From the NCBI RefSeq assembly GCF_018861125.1, contig NZ_JAHKQN010000020.1, positions 251,831 to 315,830 on the forward strand: a stretch of DNA of 64,000 nt, read 5' to 3'. Position numbers and translations under genes: made by a program. Under the pieces are notes generated by a model. That model saw only the letters and a list, made by a program, of their open reading frames with translations, searched no databases and was not told the DNA's origin. Origin of the DNA: Cellulophaga baltica (lineage in GTDB: Bacteria > Bacteroidota > Bacteroidia > Flavobacteriales > Flavobacteriaceae). This document shows positions 37,527 to 45,615 of this stretch, piece after piece (positions within the stretch are counted from its first letter, which is position 1; each line of letters starts with the position of its first letter).

Positions 37527-37970
37527 ATGAAAAAAGAAAATGTATACAAGCTTATTATAGCTATTCTACTATTCATAAACTTACTGCAATTAGCATCATT
37601 TTTATTAGCACCCAAACCGCAACAACACCCTAATGATCGTTTTCAAGATAGAATAATACAAACATTAAATTTGAATGACGAGCAACAAAAAACCTTTCAT
37701 TCATATGCTAAAGAGCATGCAGAACACATAACTACATTACTAGAGCAACAAACTCAAATTATAAATCAATATTTTAAAAATCCATCGGATGATTTATTAC
37801 ATGAGATTTCAGCTATTGAGTCAAAAAAAATTACAGCAACTGCGCAACACTTTTTTAACATAAAGTCAATTTTAAAGCCTAATCAATTACAGAATTTTGA
37901 AGCATTTAAAAAACTTGCTTTGCAACACATTTTAGGAAATGAAGAGCCAAAATCTCGACCTCCTCATTAA
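37527..37970 (+). CDS. CpxP/Spy-like periplasmic sensor protein with membrane anchor
   Basis: The 147-residue protein has an N-terminal membrane helix (YKLIIAILLFINLLQLASFLL), then a helical domain with RIIQTLNLNDEQQKTFHSYAKEH and LKPNQLQNFEAFKKL, the paired LT/LNxxQ pattern of CpxP, Spy and ZraP-like heavy-metal sensors. Such proteins bind misfolded proteins or metal in the periplasm and dampen an envelope stress response. It follows the one-TM protein by 1 nt and ends the sigma-factor operon at a terminator. Confidence 0.8.
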   Translation: MKKENVYKLIIAILLFINLLQLASFLLAPKPQQHPNDRFQDRIIQTLNLNDEQQKTFHSYAKEHAEHITTLLEQQTQIINQYFKNPSDDLLHEISAIESKKITATAQHFFNIKSILKPNQLQNFEAFKKLALQHILGNEEPKSRPPH

Positions 37971-37996
37971 ATAAATTTAAAACGTAAATAATTTAC

Positions 37997-38029
37997 AAAA
38001 GCATCACTTGTTTAAAGTGATGCTTTTTT
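37997..38029 (+). terminator. Intrinsic terminator of the sigma-factor operon
   Basis: AAAAGCATCACTT (37997-38009) pairs with its complement around a 5-nt loop, followed by a T run. It lies 27 nt after the CpxP-like gene. Confidence 0.85.
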
Positions 38030-38114
38030 ATTTTAAAAAATTAGGATTAGCCCGAAGGATTTTAAAAAACTAGCTGTCTAACTACATAAATACATCTATA
38101 AAAAAATTAAAATT

Positions 38115-38504
38115 ATGAAACGTCAACAAATATATAAAGTTGGATTTTTAGTATTAAGCTTAACACTAGCTACTGCATGTGGTTCTAAAGAAAAGAAAAC
38201 ACAAACTGAACAAACGGAAGTAGAACAGACTACGCAATTAGACGATAGACCTAGCAAACAAATTCCCGGTGAAGACAGACCTGATAGACCAGGACCTGGT
38301 GAAGGACAAGGTAGACCAACAATTGAAGAAATGTTCGATGAAATGGATACTGATGATAACGGAAAATTATCTGAGAGCGAAGTTAAAGGTCCTTTAGCTG
38401 ATGACTTTTCTAGCATTGACAATAATGGTGACGGTTTTTTAAGCGAAGAAGAATTAACAAATGCGCCTAAGCCACAAGGTGGTGGCCCACAAGGACAACA
38501 TTAA
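38115..38504 (+). CDS. EF-hand lipoprotein
   Basis: The 129-residue protein has a lipobox (LATAC), a Pro/Gly/Arg/Asp-rich linker and two canonical EF-hands: DTDDNGKLSESE and DNNGDGFLSEEE. It should bind two calcium ions outside the cytoplasm. It lies after the terminator of the sigma-factor operon and before a 48-residue lipoprotein (30 nt) and an arylsulfotransferase. Similar EF-hands occur in this window at 59729 and in the fusion protein at 57687. Confidence 0.85.
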   Translation: MKRQQIYKVGFLVLSLTLATACGSKEKKTQTEQTEVEQTTQLDDRPSKQIPGEDRPDRPGPGEGQGRPTIEEMFDEMDTDDNGKLSESEVKGPLADDFSSIDNNGDGFLSEEELTNAPKPQGGGPQGQH

Positions 38505-38534
38505 AATAAATATTTACCTCAAATTGAAACAAAA

Positions 38535-38681
38535 ATGAAAAAACAAAGAGTTTTAACAGTATCACTTATCGTTTTAGTACTCACAATATTTAGTGCTTGT
38601 AGAGAGCAACATAACAAAGACAATAATAAAAACGGTGATAAACATAAAGGCAGAGCAGTTGTGCAAACCGTAAAAAACTAA
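38535..38681 (+). CDS. Small lipoprotein, 48 residues
   Basis: An ATG at 38535 starts a 48-codon frame ending TAA at 38681. It encodes MKKQRVLTVSLIVLVLTIF followed by SAC, a clear lipoprotein signal, and a lysine/asparagine-rich mature tail of about 27 residues with no known domain. It lies 30 nt after the EF-hand lipoprotein, in the same direction, and is probably co-transcribed with it. Confidence 0.65.
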   Translation: MKKQRVLTVSLIVLVLTIFSACREQHNKDNNKNGDKHKGRAVVQTVKN

Positions 38682-38807
38682 TAGATTATTTTACAATAGT
38701 TTATAATATTCATGATGAAAAAAAAACATGCTATTACAAACTTTTTTTCAACCACCAACACTTTAGATTAAAAAGACCAACAACTTTTAATTCATAAAAA
38801 TCTAAAA

Positions 38808-40289
38808 ATGAAAAAAAAATCAATTAAAATTATTTTATTATTAGCAGCTATAGTGTTTTTTACAAACTGTGAATCGGATGATTCTGTAACGGAATCGGAT
38901 GTAGAAGACACTACTAGTACAGATAGTGATGATGACGGAACAACGGTAAACAACTCAGATTATACTGTTGGTTTAATAACTAAAACTGAAGATGTAGCAG
39001 ATGGTTACACTCTTTTCTCTCCAATTAGAAGTACGAGTACATATTTAATTGATAACTGTGGAGAGTTGCAAAAAAGTTGGTCATCAGACTATACACCACA
39101 AGCTGTCTATTTATTAGAAAATGGTCATTTATTACGTACTGCTACTTTAGATGCTGTAAATTCTGAATTTGAAGAAGCTGGAGGTCAAACTGGTCGTGTT
39201 GAGTTATTTGATACCGATGGTGATCTTTATTGGTATCATGAGTTTAATAGTAGCACAGAATTTATGCACCATGATGTAGAATATATTGAAAGTACAGGAA
39301 ATGTTATGGTAATGGTTTGGGAAAAACATTCAATAACTGAAGCTGAAGCTGCAGGTTATTCTGATGGTCATGCGCTTTGGAGTGAGAGAATTGTAGAGCT
39401 TGACCCTGATACAGATGAAACTGTTTGGGAATGGGATGCTTGGGATCATTTGGTACAAGACGAAAATTCTGATGAAGACAACTATGGTGTGGTTGCTGAT
39501 AATCCACAATTATTAAATGTGAACTACGCTTCAGGAGATGCTGAATATGAAGCTGATTGGTTGCATATGAATTCTGTTGACTACAATGAGAGTTTAGATC
39601 AAATTGTAATTAATAGCCGTAATTTAAGTGAATTTTTTATCATAGATCATTCAACTACAACAGCAGAAGCTGCTTCTCATGAAGGTGGTACTTATGGTGT
39701 TGGTGGTGATATTTTATTCCGTTGGGGAAATCCACAAACGTATGACATGGGTGATGATGATGATCAAAAATTATTTTTACAACACGATGCTAACTGGATT
39801 GATTCTAGTTACCAAGATGGTGATCAAATAATGGTATTTAATAACCAAACTGGTTATAATGAGAATATTGATTATTCAACAGTTGATGTTATTGATACTG
39901 AAGTTAATTCTGATGGTTCTTATTCTTTAAATACAGATGGTACTTATGGCCCTGATGATTTTACTTGGACGTATGAAGCATCAACAAATACAGATTTTTA
40001 CGCAGCAAATATTTCTGGGGCTCGTCGCTTATCAAATGGCAACACGATGATTTGTGAAGGTACAACTGGTACTTTTTTCGAAGTTACTTACGCAGGTGAA
40101 GTAGTTTGGGAATACATTAACCCTATTGATGAAACTGGAGCTCTTGCACAATACAGTACACCTAGTAAAAACTTTGTTTTTCGTTGTACTAAAATTGAGA
40201 CTGATTATGCTGGTTTAGATTATATTGAATTAACATCACAAGGTACTATTGAAAGTGGGTCTGATTATACGTGTACAGTTTCTGAATAA
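38808..40289 (+). CDS. Lipoprotein arylsulfotransferase-family protein
   Basis: The 493-residue protein has a lipobox (FTNC) and an acidic Ser/Thr/Asp linker. The six-bladed propeller of the arylsulfotransferase family follows (YLIDNCGELQKSW, MHHDVEYIESTGNVMVMVWEK, DWLHMNSVDYNESLDQIVINSR, FLQHDANWI, GARRLSNGNTMICEGTTGTFFEVT). Conserved histidines in HHD, HMN and QHD match the active-site positions of ASST enzymes, which move sulfate between phenols in the periplasm. A DUF-type binding function is an alternative. It is followed by a strong terminator. Confidence 0.85.
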   Translation: MKKKSIKIILLLAAIVFFTNCESDDSVTESDVEDTTSTDSDDDGTTVNNSDYTVGLITKTEDVADGYTLFSPIRSTSTYLIDNCGELQKSWSSDYTPQAVYLLENGHLLRTATLDAVNSEFEEAGGQTGRVELFDTDGDLYWYHEFNSSTEFMHHDVEYIESTGNVMVMVWEKHSITEAEAAGYSDGHALWSERIVELDPDTDETVWEWDAWDHLVQDENSDEDNYGVVADNPQLLNVNYASGDAEYEADWLHMNSVDYNESLDQIVINSRNLSEFFIIDHSTTTAEAASHEGGTYGVGGDILFRWGNPQTYDMGDDDDQKLFLQHDANWIDSSYQDGDQIMVFNNQTGYNENIDYSTVDVIDTEVNSDGSYSLNTDGTYGPDDFTWTYEASTNTDFYAANISGARRLSNGNTMICEGTTGTFFEVTYAGEVVWEYINPIDETGALAQYSTPSKNFVFRCTKIETDYAGLDYIELTSQGTIESGSDYTCTVSE

Positions 40290-40330
40290 GATACAGTACA
40301 TTTTTCTATAACCAATAGGAGAAAAAATAT

Positions 40331-40378
40331 AAAATGGCGGATAATATCTTTGTATTTAAGGTTTTATTCGCCATTTTT
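40331..40378 (+). terminator. Intrinsic terminator after the arylsulfotransferase gene
   Basis: AAAATGGCG (40331-40339) pairs with CGCCATTTT (40369-40377) and further A/T pairs inside the 29-nt loop, followed by T-rich sequence. It starts 42 nt after the stop codon. Confidence 0.6.
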
Positions 40379-40420
40379 ATATTTAATTTAAAGTTGTTCT
40401 TATTTTCAAATAACTGTCTT

Positions 40421-41005
40421 ATGAAAGTAATAAAATTAATACTTGTTTTTCTTCAAATGACACTATTGATGATTAGTTGTAAAGAGCCTGTTAAAAAGCA
40501 GATACTAACTACAAACAAAGCAAATTATTTAAACAAAGGAAAGTCCATAGCTCAAGCTACACAATTAGTTTTGGGTAAAAATTTAATCAATGCAATAGAA
40601 ACTAAAGGAATTACAAATGCCTTAGAATTTTGTAATGAAAAAGCTATCCCGTTAACTGATAGCATGGCTATAGTTAAAAATGCAAGTGTAAAAAGAGTAT
40701 CCGATAAAAATAGAAACAGTAATAATTTTGCAAATGATTTAGAACTAGAATATATTAATCAGGCTAAAATTGAAATTGAAAAAAAAGGAAGTGCAAAGCC
40801 TAAAATAATTGAAGATAATAATCAGGTTATTACATACTACCCTATAACAAGTACAGCTATGTGCTTAAAATGCCATGGAAATACCCAAACTGATATAGAT
40901 AGCAAAACTCTTAAAATGATTAAGACCAAATACCCTAAAGATAAAGCAGTCAATTATTTAAGTAATGAACTAAGAGGTATTTGGGTTATAAAAATGGACA
41001 AATAA
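40421..41005 (+). CDS. DUF3365 (Tll0287-like) c-type heme lipoprotein
   Basis: I chose the ATG at 40421, which gives MKVIKLILVFLQMTLLMISC with a lipobox; an upstream in-frame ATG at 40334 lies inside the terminator hairpin. The 194-residue product has the DUF3365 pattern (ALEFCNEKAIPLTDSM) and one heme-binding motif CLKCHG. It should hold a single c-type heme at the membrane. It ends 1 nt before the DUF1275 gene, so the two form an operon. Confidence 0.85.
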   Translation: MKVIKLILVFLQMTLLMISCKEPVKKQILTTNKANYLNKGKSIAQATQLVLGKNLINAIETKGITNALEFCNEKAIPLTDSMAIVKNASVKRVSDKNRNSNNFANDLELEYINQAKIEIEKKGSAKPKIIEDNNQVITYYPITSTAMCLKCHGNTQTDIDSKTLKMIKTKYPKDKAVNYLSNELRGIWVIKMDK

Positions 41006-41752
41006 ATGTTCAAACACCAAGGTAAAAATAGATCCTTAAAACATAATTTAAGAATTGCTACAATTTTATCTTTTGTTGCAGGTATTGTAAATGTCACTGG
41101 CTACTTATCATTTAAGCAATTAACTACAAATGTTACTGGTCATTTTGCACTTTTCATTTATGATGTAGCTGGTTTAAAGTTTTGGAAAGGAACAATATAT
41201 TTTCTTTATATCTTTTCTTTTCTTTTTGGATCATTTTTTTCAAGCTTTTTAATCGAAAAGTTTAAAGGGAATAAAAAACTTAACATATTTGTACTACCTA
41301 CTCTAATTGAGGTTTTCATATTAACTGCAATTGGATTCTTGAGTAATTTTATTGAAATAGTAAATTCAAACCTAATTGTATGTATTTTACTTTTTGCTAT
41401 GGGGCTTCAAAACTCTTTTGTCACTAAAATATCTAATGCTGTGGTTAGAACAACACATTTAACAGGACTTTTTACTGATTTAGGTATTGATCTTTCTCAA
41501 TTGTTCTTTATTAAATTACCTGAACAACGAAAAAAAATTAAATCTTCTATTAGATTGAGAATTTACATTATACTTTTCTTTTTTTCAGGTGGATTAATTG
41601 GTGGCCTCTTATATTCAAAACTTGATTTAAAATTGAATACTTTAGCATTTGGAGCTCTAATTTTATTTGTCAGCTTATTCTATGATGATTTTAGATATCA
41701 ATTTATAAAAAGAAAACGAAAATTACATCAAATAAAAAATTATGAAAATTAA
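41006..41752 (+). CDS. DUF1275 (YoaK-type) membrane protein
   Basis: The 248-residue protein has six hydrophobic segments and the family motif GIVNVTGYLSFKQLTTNVTGHFA near the start, followed later by GLQNSFVTKISNAVVRTTHLTGLFTDLG (in parts). The role of this family is unknown; a transport or redox-partner function has been suggested only by context. It is directly after a heme lipoprotein gene and overlaps the next gene by 11 bp. Confidence 0.9.
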   Translation: MFKHQGKNRSLKHNLRIATILSFVAGIVNVTGYLSFKQLTTNVTGHFALFIYDVAGLKFWKGTIYFLYIFSFLFGSFFSSFLIEKFKGNKKLNIFVLPTLIEVFILTAIGFLSNFIEIVNSNLIVCILLFAMGLQNSFVTKISNAVVRTTHLTGLFTDLGIDLSQLFFIKLPEQRKKIKSSIRLRIYIILFFFSGGLIGGLLYSKLDLKLNTLAFGALILFVSLFYDDFRYQFIKRKRKLHQIKNYEN

Positions 41753-42713
41753 GATTGATAAGTTTGTCTTATCTATAATTGCGGTTATTATTATTGCTTA
41801 TTTCTTTCCAAAATGGGGAACTGCTGACAGTAAAATACCTCTTGATATTATTAGTACTATTGGCGTTTCGCTTATTTTCTTTTTCTACGGATTAAAACTT
41901 AGTCCTTCTAAATTAAAAAATGGTTTAAAAAACTGGAAGCTTCATATTTTAATTCAAACATCAACATTTTTAATATTTCCATTATTGGTATTAATTTTCA
42001 AACCTTTAATTCAAAATGAAGAACAAGAAGTTATCTGGTTGGCATTTTTCTTTTTAGCAGCTTTGCCATCTACCGTATCATCATCAGTAGTAATGGTCTC
42101 TATTGCAAAAGGAAATATTCCTGCTGCTATTTTCAATGCAAGTATTTCAGGTATTATTGGAGTTTTACTTACTCCACTCTGGATGGGTTTGTTTGTACAA
42201 AATGCTACAACAGATTTTAATATTACCGATATTTATATCAAACTATTCACACAAATAATTTTACCCGTAGTAATCGGTGTATTTTTACAACGCTTTTTAG
42301 GTGTATTTGCTCAAAAATATAGCAAGCAACTTACCTTATTTGATAAATCTATCATCTTACTAATTATTTATAAGAGTTTTTCTAATTCATTTAATGACAA
42401 AATTTTTAGTTCTGTTTCTGTTTTAGATTTATTACTTCTCTTTATATCAGTTATAGTATTATTTAGCGTGTTATTCTTTTTAACTGGATTCTTAGCTAAG
42501 AGAATGAAATTTAATACTGAAGATCAAATAACGGCTCAATTTTGCGGAACAAAAAAATCACTGGTTCATGGTACCGTTTTTTCAAAAATAATCTTTGGTA
42601 ATATGGCTTCAATAGGTCTTATTTTGTTACCGCTCATGTTATTTCATACCATACAATTGCTTACTATAAGTGTAGTTGCCTCAAAATTGGCTAAAAAAAA
42701 TCAAAATTTATAG
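41742..42713 (+). CDS. SBF-like bile acid:sodium symporter-family transporter
   Basis: The 323-residue protein has about nine to ten membrane helices. The start LDIISTIGVSLIFFFYGLKLSPSKL and the segment ALPSTVSSSVVMVSIAKGN are typical of the SBF-like (YfeH) branch of the bile acid:sodium symporter superfamily. The conserved FCGTKKSLVHGT lies in the C-terminal half. The substrate is unknown. It overlaps the DUF1275 gene by 11 bp. Confidence 0.9.
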   Translation: MKIKIDKFVLSIIAVIIIAYFFPKWGTADSKIPLDIISTIGVSLIFFFYGLKLSPSKLKNGLKNWKLHILIQTSTFLIFPLLVLIFKPLIQNEEQEVIWLAFFFLAALPSTVSSSVVMVSIAKGNIPAAIFNASISGIIGVLLTPLWMGLFVQNATTDFNITDIYIKLFTQIILPVVIGVFLQRFLGVFAQKYSKQLTLFDKSIILLIIYKSFSNSFNDKIFSSVSVLDLLLLFISVIVLFSVLFFLTGFLAKRMKFNTEDQITAQFCGTKKSLVHGTVFSKIIFGNMASIGLILLPLMLFHTIQLLTISVVASKLAKKNQNL

Positions 42714-42748
42714 TCAATTTCCATGTATGTTTTCACTTAAAAAAGCTT

Positions 42749-43081
42749 TTAATCATTGCACCCACCAACTACTTTTGAAAAGTCATACGATTCTCCACGC
42801 TTAAAATATACATATGAATTTTCAACGTGAGTAGTTTCTTTAAATAGAATATAATCATATTCTACAGCAATAACATACATAGTAGTTCCTGGTACTGGAT
42901 TTAAATTACCGAAAGTTACATTTGCAATTTCAGCCTCTTCAGGCACATTGTTACAATCTTTTATAATTTTAATTTTTGAGATATCTTTTATTATCTGCTG
43001 TTCTAGTGTCAGTTTTTCTCCGCAAGAATATGAAAGTATTGATAAGAAAATCACAACTACAATTGTTAGTTTTTTTTTCAT
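42749..43081 (-). CDS. Small lipoprotein of unknown function
   Basis: The 110-residue protein has a lipobox (LSYSC) and a mature part of about 90 residues that reads as a small beta-rich domain (TMYVIAVEYDYILFKETTHVENSYVYF). It has four cysteines in all, counting the lipidated one. It stands alone between the convergent SBF-like gene and the CLC-F gene. I recognise no family. Confidence 0.65.
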   Translation of the reverse strand: MKKKLTIVVVIFLSILSYSCGEKLTLEQQIIKDISKIKIIKDCNNVPEEAEIANVTFGNLNPVPGTTMYVIAVEYDYILFKETTHVENSYVYFKRGESYDFSKVVGGCND

Positions 43082-43189
43082 TTGGTCTGATATTTTTTAG
43101 TTTGAAAATTTAAATTTTTAATAATCGAACAAATTTTTACACTTAGTATTCAAAATAATTGAAGATTATTATTTGTCTTAAAACAATCA

Positions 43190-44497
43190 TTACTCTCTTT
43201 CCTCCCGTTCTGCTTCAACATTAGAAAGTAACAATCCCTTTTCACGGTTAAAAAAATTGGTTTTCGGGCTCCCGATAATTTGAGAACCATACACTCCTGA
43301 ATGTCCTGAAAATAAATAGGCAGTAGCACAAGCAATTGCAATAAACACGCCTGGTTCTATTCCGAATAACTCAATACCCATAACTGTACAAGCAATTGGT
43401 GTATTTGTAGCACCTGCAAAAACAGCTACAAATCCCATTCCTGCAAGTAATCCCATTGGTAATGGTACAAACCATATTAAAGCATTACCCAAAGTAGCAC
43501 CAATATAAAATAACGGAGTTACTTCACCACCTTTAAATCCTGCTCCTAATGTAAATGAGGTTAATAGTACTTTTATTAAAAAATCATATGAGTTCATGTT
43601 TTCAGTAAAAGACTCTACAATAGTTGGTACACCCAAGCCTATATATTTAGTAGTTCCCATAAAAAAAATGGTTACAGCTAATATTGCTCCTCCAACTACG
43701 GGGCGTAATGGTGGATACTTAATATACTTTTTAAATAAGCTAGACCAAAAATGGGTAGATTTTGAAAATAACATAGCTACTAATCCAAATATAATACCTG
43801 CTAAAACTGCCCATAAAAGATTAGCTGGGTTCATTTCAGCAACAGCATCAATATGGTAATGTGTATGGCCTATTCCCCAAATGGTACAAAAGTAATTTCC
43901 TAAAACAGCCGCTAAAAAACTAGGTACAATAGCATCTAATCGAATACGCCCAATGATAATTACTTCGAGCGCAAAAATAGCTCCTGCCAGTGGTGTACCG
44001 AAAACGGAAGCAAAACCCGCACTAATACCTGCAATTATAATTATTTTTCTATCGCGTTCTGATAGTTTAAACAGGTTAGTAAAACTATCTGCAATAGCAC
44101 CACCAATTTGCACAGCAGTACCTTCACGACCGGCAGAACCCCCAAAAAGATGGGTGATAATTGTCCCGAAAAGCACTAAAGGTGCCATTTTAAACGGAAT
44201 TACTTTTTTAGGTGAATGTATTTCTTCCAGTAATAAATTATTCCCTTTTACTACGCTTGTGCCATATAGGTGATATACAATACCAATTATAAATCCACCA
44301 ACGGGTAGTAACCAAATAATCCACAAATTAGCTTCTCTGTAATTAGTTGCCCAATCTAAACTCCAAAGAAAAAAAGCATTGGCACTACCTGCTAAAGCAC
44401 CTAAAAGTGTACAGAAAAAAAGCCATTTAAATAGATATAGTAATGATGGTCCTTGCTCAAAAGAGAAAAATAGTTTTTTAATTTTAGCTAGCATCAT
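43190..44497 (-). CDS. CLC-F type fluoride/proton antiporter
   Basis: The 435-residue protein has the CLC fold. GREGTAVQ carries the gating glutamate (E125), and GFKGGEVTPLFYIGATLG carries the GGEVT motif (E325, T327) that marks the fluoride-specific CLC-F branch. The selectivity-filter region is GNNLLLEEIH instead of the chloride GSGIP motif. It should export fluoride in exchange for protons across the inner membrane. No fluoride riboswitch is visible upstream; an exact -7 box lies at 44574-44581. Confidence 0.85.
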   Translation of the reverse strand: MMLAKIKKLFFSFEQGPSLLYLFKWLFFCTLLGALAGSANAFFLWSLDWATNYREANLWIIWLLPVGGFIIGIVYHLYGTSVVKGNNLLLEEIHSPKKVIPFKMAPLVLFGTIITHLFGGSAGREGTAVQIGGAIADSFTNLFKLSERDRKIIIIAGISAGFASVFGTPLAGAIFALEVIIIGRIRLDAIVPSFLAAVLGNYFCTIWGIGHTHYHIDAVAEMNPANLLWAVLAGIIFGLVAMLFSKSTHFWSSLFKKYIKYPPLRPVVGGAILAVTIFFMGTTKYIGLGVPTIVESFTENMNSYDFLIKVLLTSFTLGAGFKGGEVTPLFYIGATLGNALIWFVPLPMGLLAGMGFVAVFAGATNTPIACTVMGIELFGIEPGVFIAIACATAYLFSGHSGVYGSQIIGSPKTNFFNREKGLLLSNVEAEREERE

Positions 44498-44573
44498 AGT
44501 TCATTACCTAGTGTTTCTCAATCATCATAAAACATAAGAATTTATAGAGAAAACGTTAATTAGTTCGGAGTCA

Positions 44574-44581
44574 CAAATTTA
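44574..44581 (-). promoter_or_regulatory. -7 box of the CLC-F gene
   Basis: On the minus strand TAAATTTG matches TAnnTTTG exactly, 77 nt upstream of the CLC-F ATG at 44497. No clear -33 TTG is seen. The remaining 70 nt of leader hold no recognisable riboswitch. Confidence 0.45.
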
Positions 44582-44725
44582 AACGGAATAATTAAAAAGT
44601 ACTTCAGAATTATAAAAAATCAGCAAAAACCATTCTTTACTTTATTCAGAAAATAGTTTTGATGTATTTACTTACATTAAAATATATCTTTCTTTATTTT
44701 TACAAGACACGAAATCTTATACATA

Positions 44726-45511
44726 ATGAACATTTCTTTAAAAGGTAAAAAAGCATTAGTTGGAGGAGCCAGTGGTGGTATTGGTAAAGCAATTGCAATA
44801 CAATTAGCAAAAAGTGGTGCTAGTGTTACGGTTGTTTCTAGATCTGAAGATAAATTAAAAAATGTTGTTGAAAATCTAGAAACCTCAGAGCATCAAAAAC
44901 ACCAATATTTAGTGGTTGATTATAATAACTATCAGAGCTACAAAACAATTATAGATACTTATTTTGAATCTAATATTATTGATATTTTGGTGAATAATAC
45001 CCAAGGTCCCGATGCAGGAAATACGTTAAGTAAAGGTGTTACGGATTATCAACAAGCTTTTGATTTGCTTTTTAAAACTACAGTTTACACTACAGAGCAG
45101 GCTTTAAAAAGTATGAACAACAATAAATGGGGACGAATTATTAATGTGGCTTCCGTTTCTGTAAAAGAGCCACTTTCGTACTTAGCATTATCTAATACGA
45201 TAAGAGCGGCAGTAGTTACTTGGGGAAAATCATTAGCTACGGATGTTGGAATTAATAATATTACGGTAAACAGTATTCTTACAGGTTATTTTGATACAGA
45301 TAGAATTAAAAATTTAAATGCTACTAAAGCGAAGGAACTAAATATTCCAGAAGAAGAGGTACGCAACCAAATGGAAGAAAAAGTATCTTTAAAACGAATT
45401 GGTAACCCTGAGGAATACGGGTTTTTAGTTGCTTTTTTAGCTTCTGAAAATGCTTCATATATCACAGGAACTTCAATTCCAATTGATGGAGGCTTATTAA
45501 AGTCTATTTAA
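44726..45511 (+). CDS. Atypical short-chain dehydrogenase/reductase-family protein
   Basis: The 261-residue protein has the SDR cofactor loop GGASGGIGKAIAIQLAKSG and the NNTQGPDAG segment. In place of the catalytic YxxxK it reads PLSYLALSNTIRAAVVTWGK. The subgroup is known for LALSN at this site, so the usual Tyr-Lys proton relay is missing. The end GTSIPIDGGLLKSI is normal. It may bind a cofactor without being a classic oxidoreductase. It stands alone, divergent from the CLC-F gene. Confidence 0.85.
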   Translation: MNISLKGKKALVGGASGGIGKAIAIQLAKSGASVTVVSRSEDKLKNVVENLETSEHQKHQYLVVDYNNYQSYKTIIDTYFESNIIDILVNNTQGPDAGNTLSKGVTDYQQAFDLLFKTTVYTTEQALKSMNNNKWGRIINVASVSVKEPLSYLALSNTIRAAVVTWGKSLATDVGINNITVNSILTGYFDTDRIKNLNATKAKELNIPEEEVRNQMEEKVSLKRIGNPEEYGFLVAFLASENASYITGTSIPIDGGLLKSI

Positions 45512-45574
45512 AAAATTACGTTTTAATAACTTAAACTAACTGAAAACAGGGTTTTACTCATTCTATATTGTAAA

Positions 45575-45582
45575 TACTTTTG
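45575..45582 (+). promoter_or_regulatory. -7 box of the alpha-2-macroglobulin gene
   Basis: TACTTTTG matches TAnnTTTG exactly and lies 33 nt before the chosen ATG at 45616. It also overlaps a TTG in frame with the gene, which argues against that TTG as the start. Confidence 0.5.
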
Positions 45583-45615
45583 TACTGTGTCATATTTGAC
45601 ATTCAATTAATAATT

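Noticed and set aside
40334-40420. Longer N-terminus for the DUF3365 lipoprotein
   Set aside because: The upstream ATG is inside a terminator hairpin and would bury the lipoprotein signal.
42741-42755. AAAAAAGCTTTT as a terminator between the SBF-like and lipoprotein genes
   Set aside because: The stem is only five A/T-dominated pairs without a loop, too weak to call.
43150-43341. A 63-residue minus-strand frame overlapping the CLC-F gene end
   Set aside because: It is out of frame with the conserved C-terminus of the transporter and has no domain.
44498-44600. Fluoride riboswitch upstream of the CLC-F gene
   Set aside because: I looked for the paired GG-GATG core and the pseudoknot bases on the minus strand and found none; GATGAT at 44521-44529 is not in the right context.
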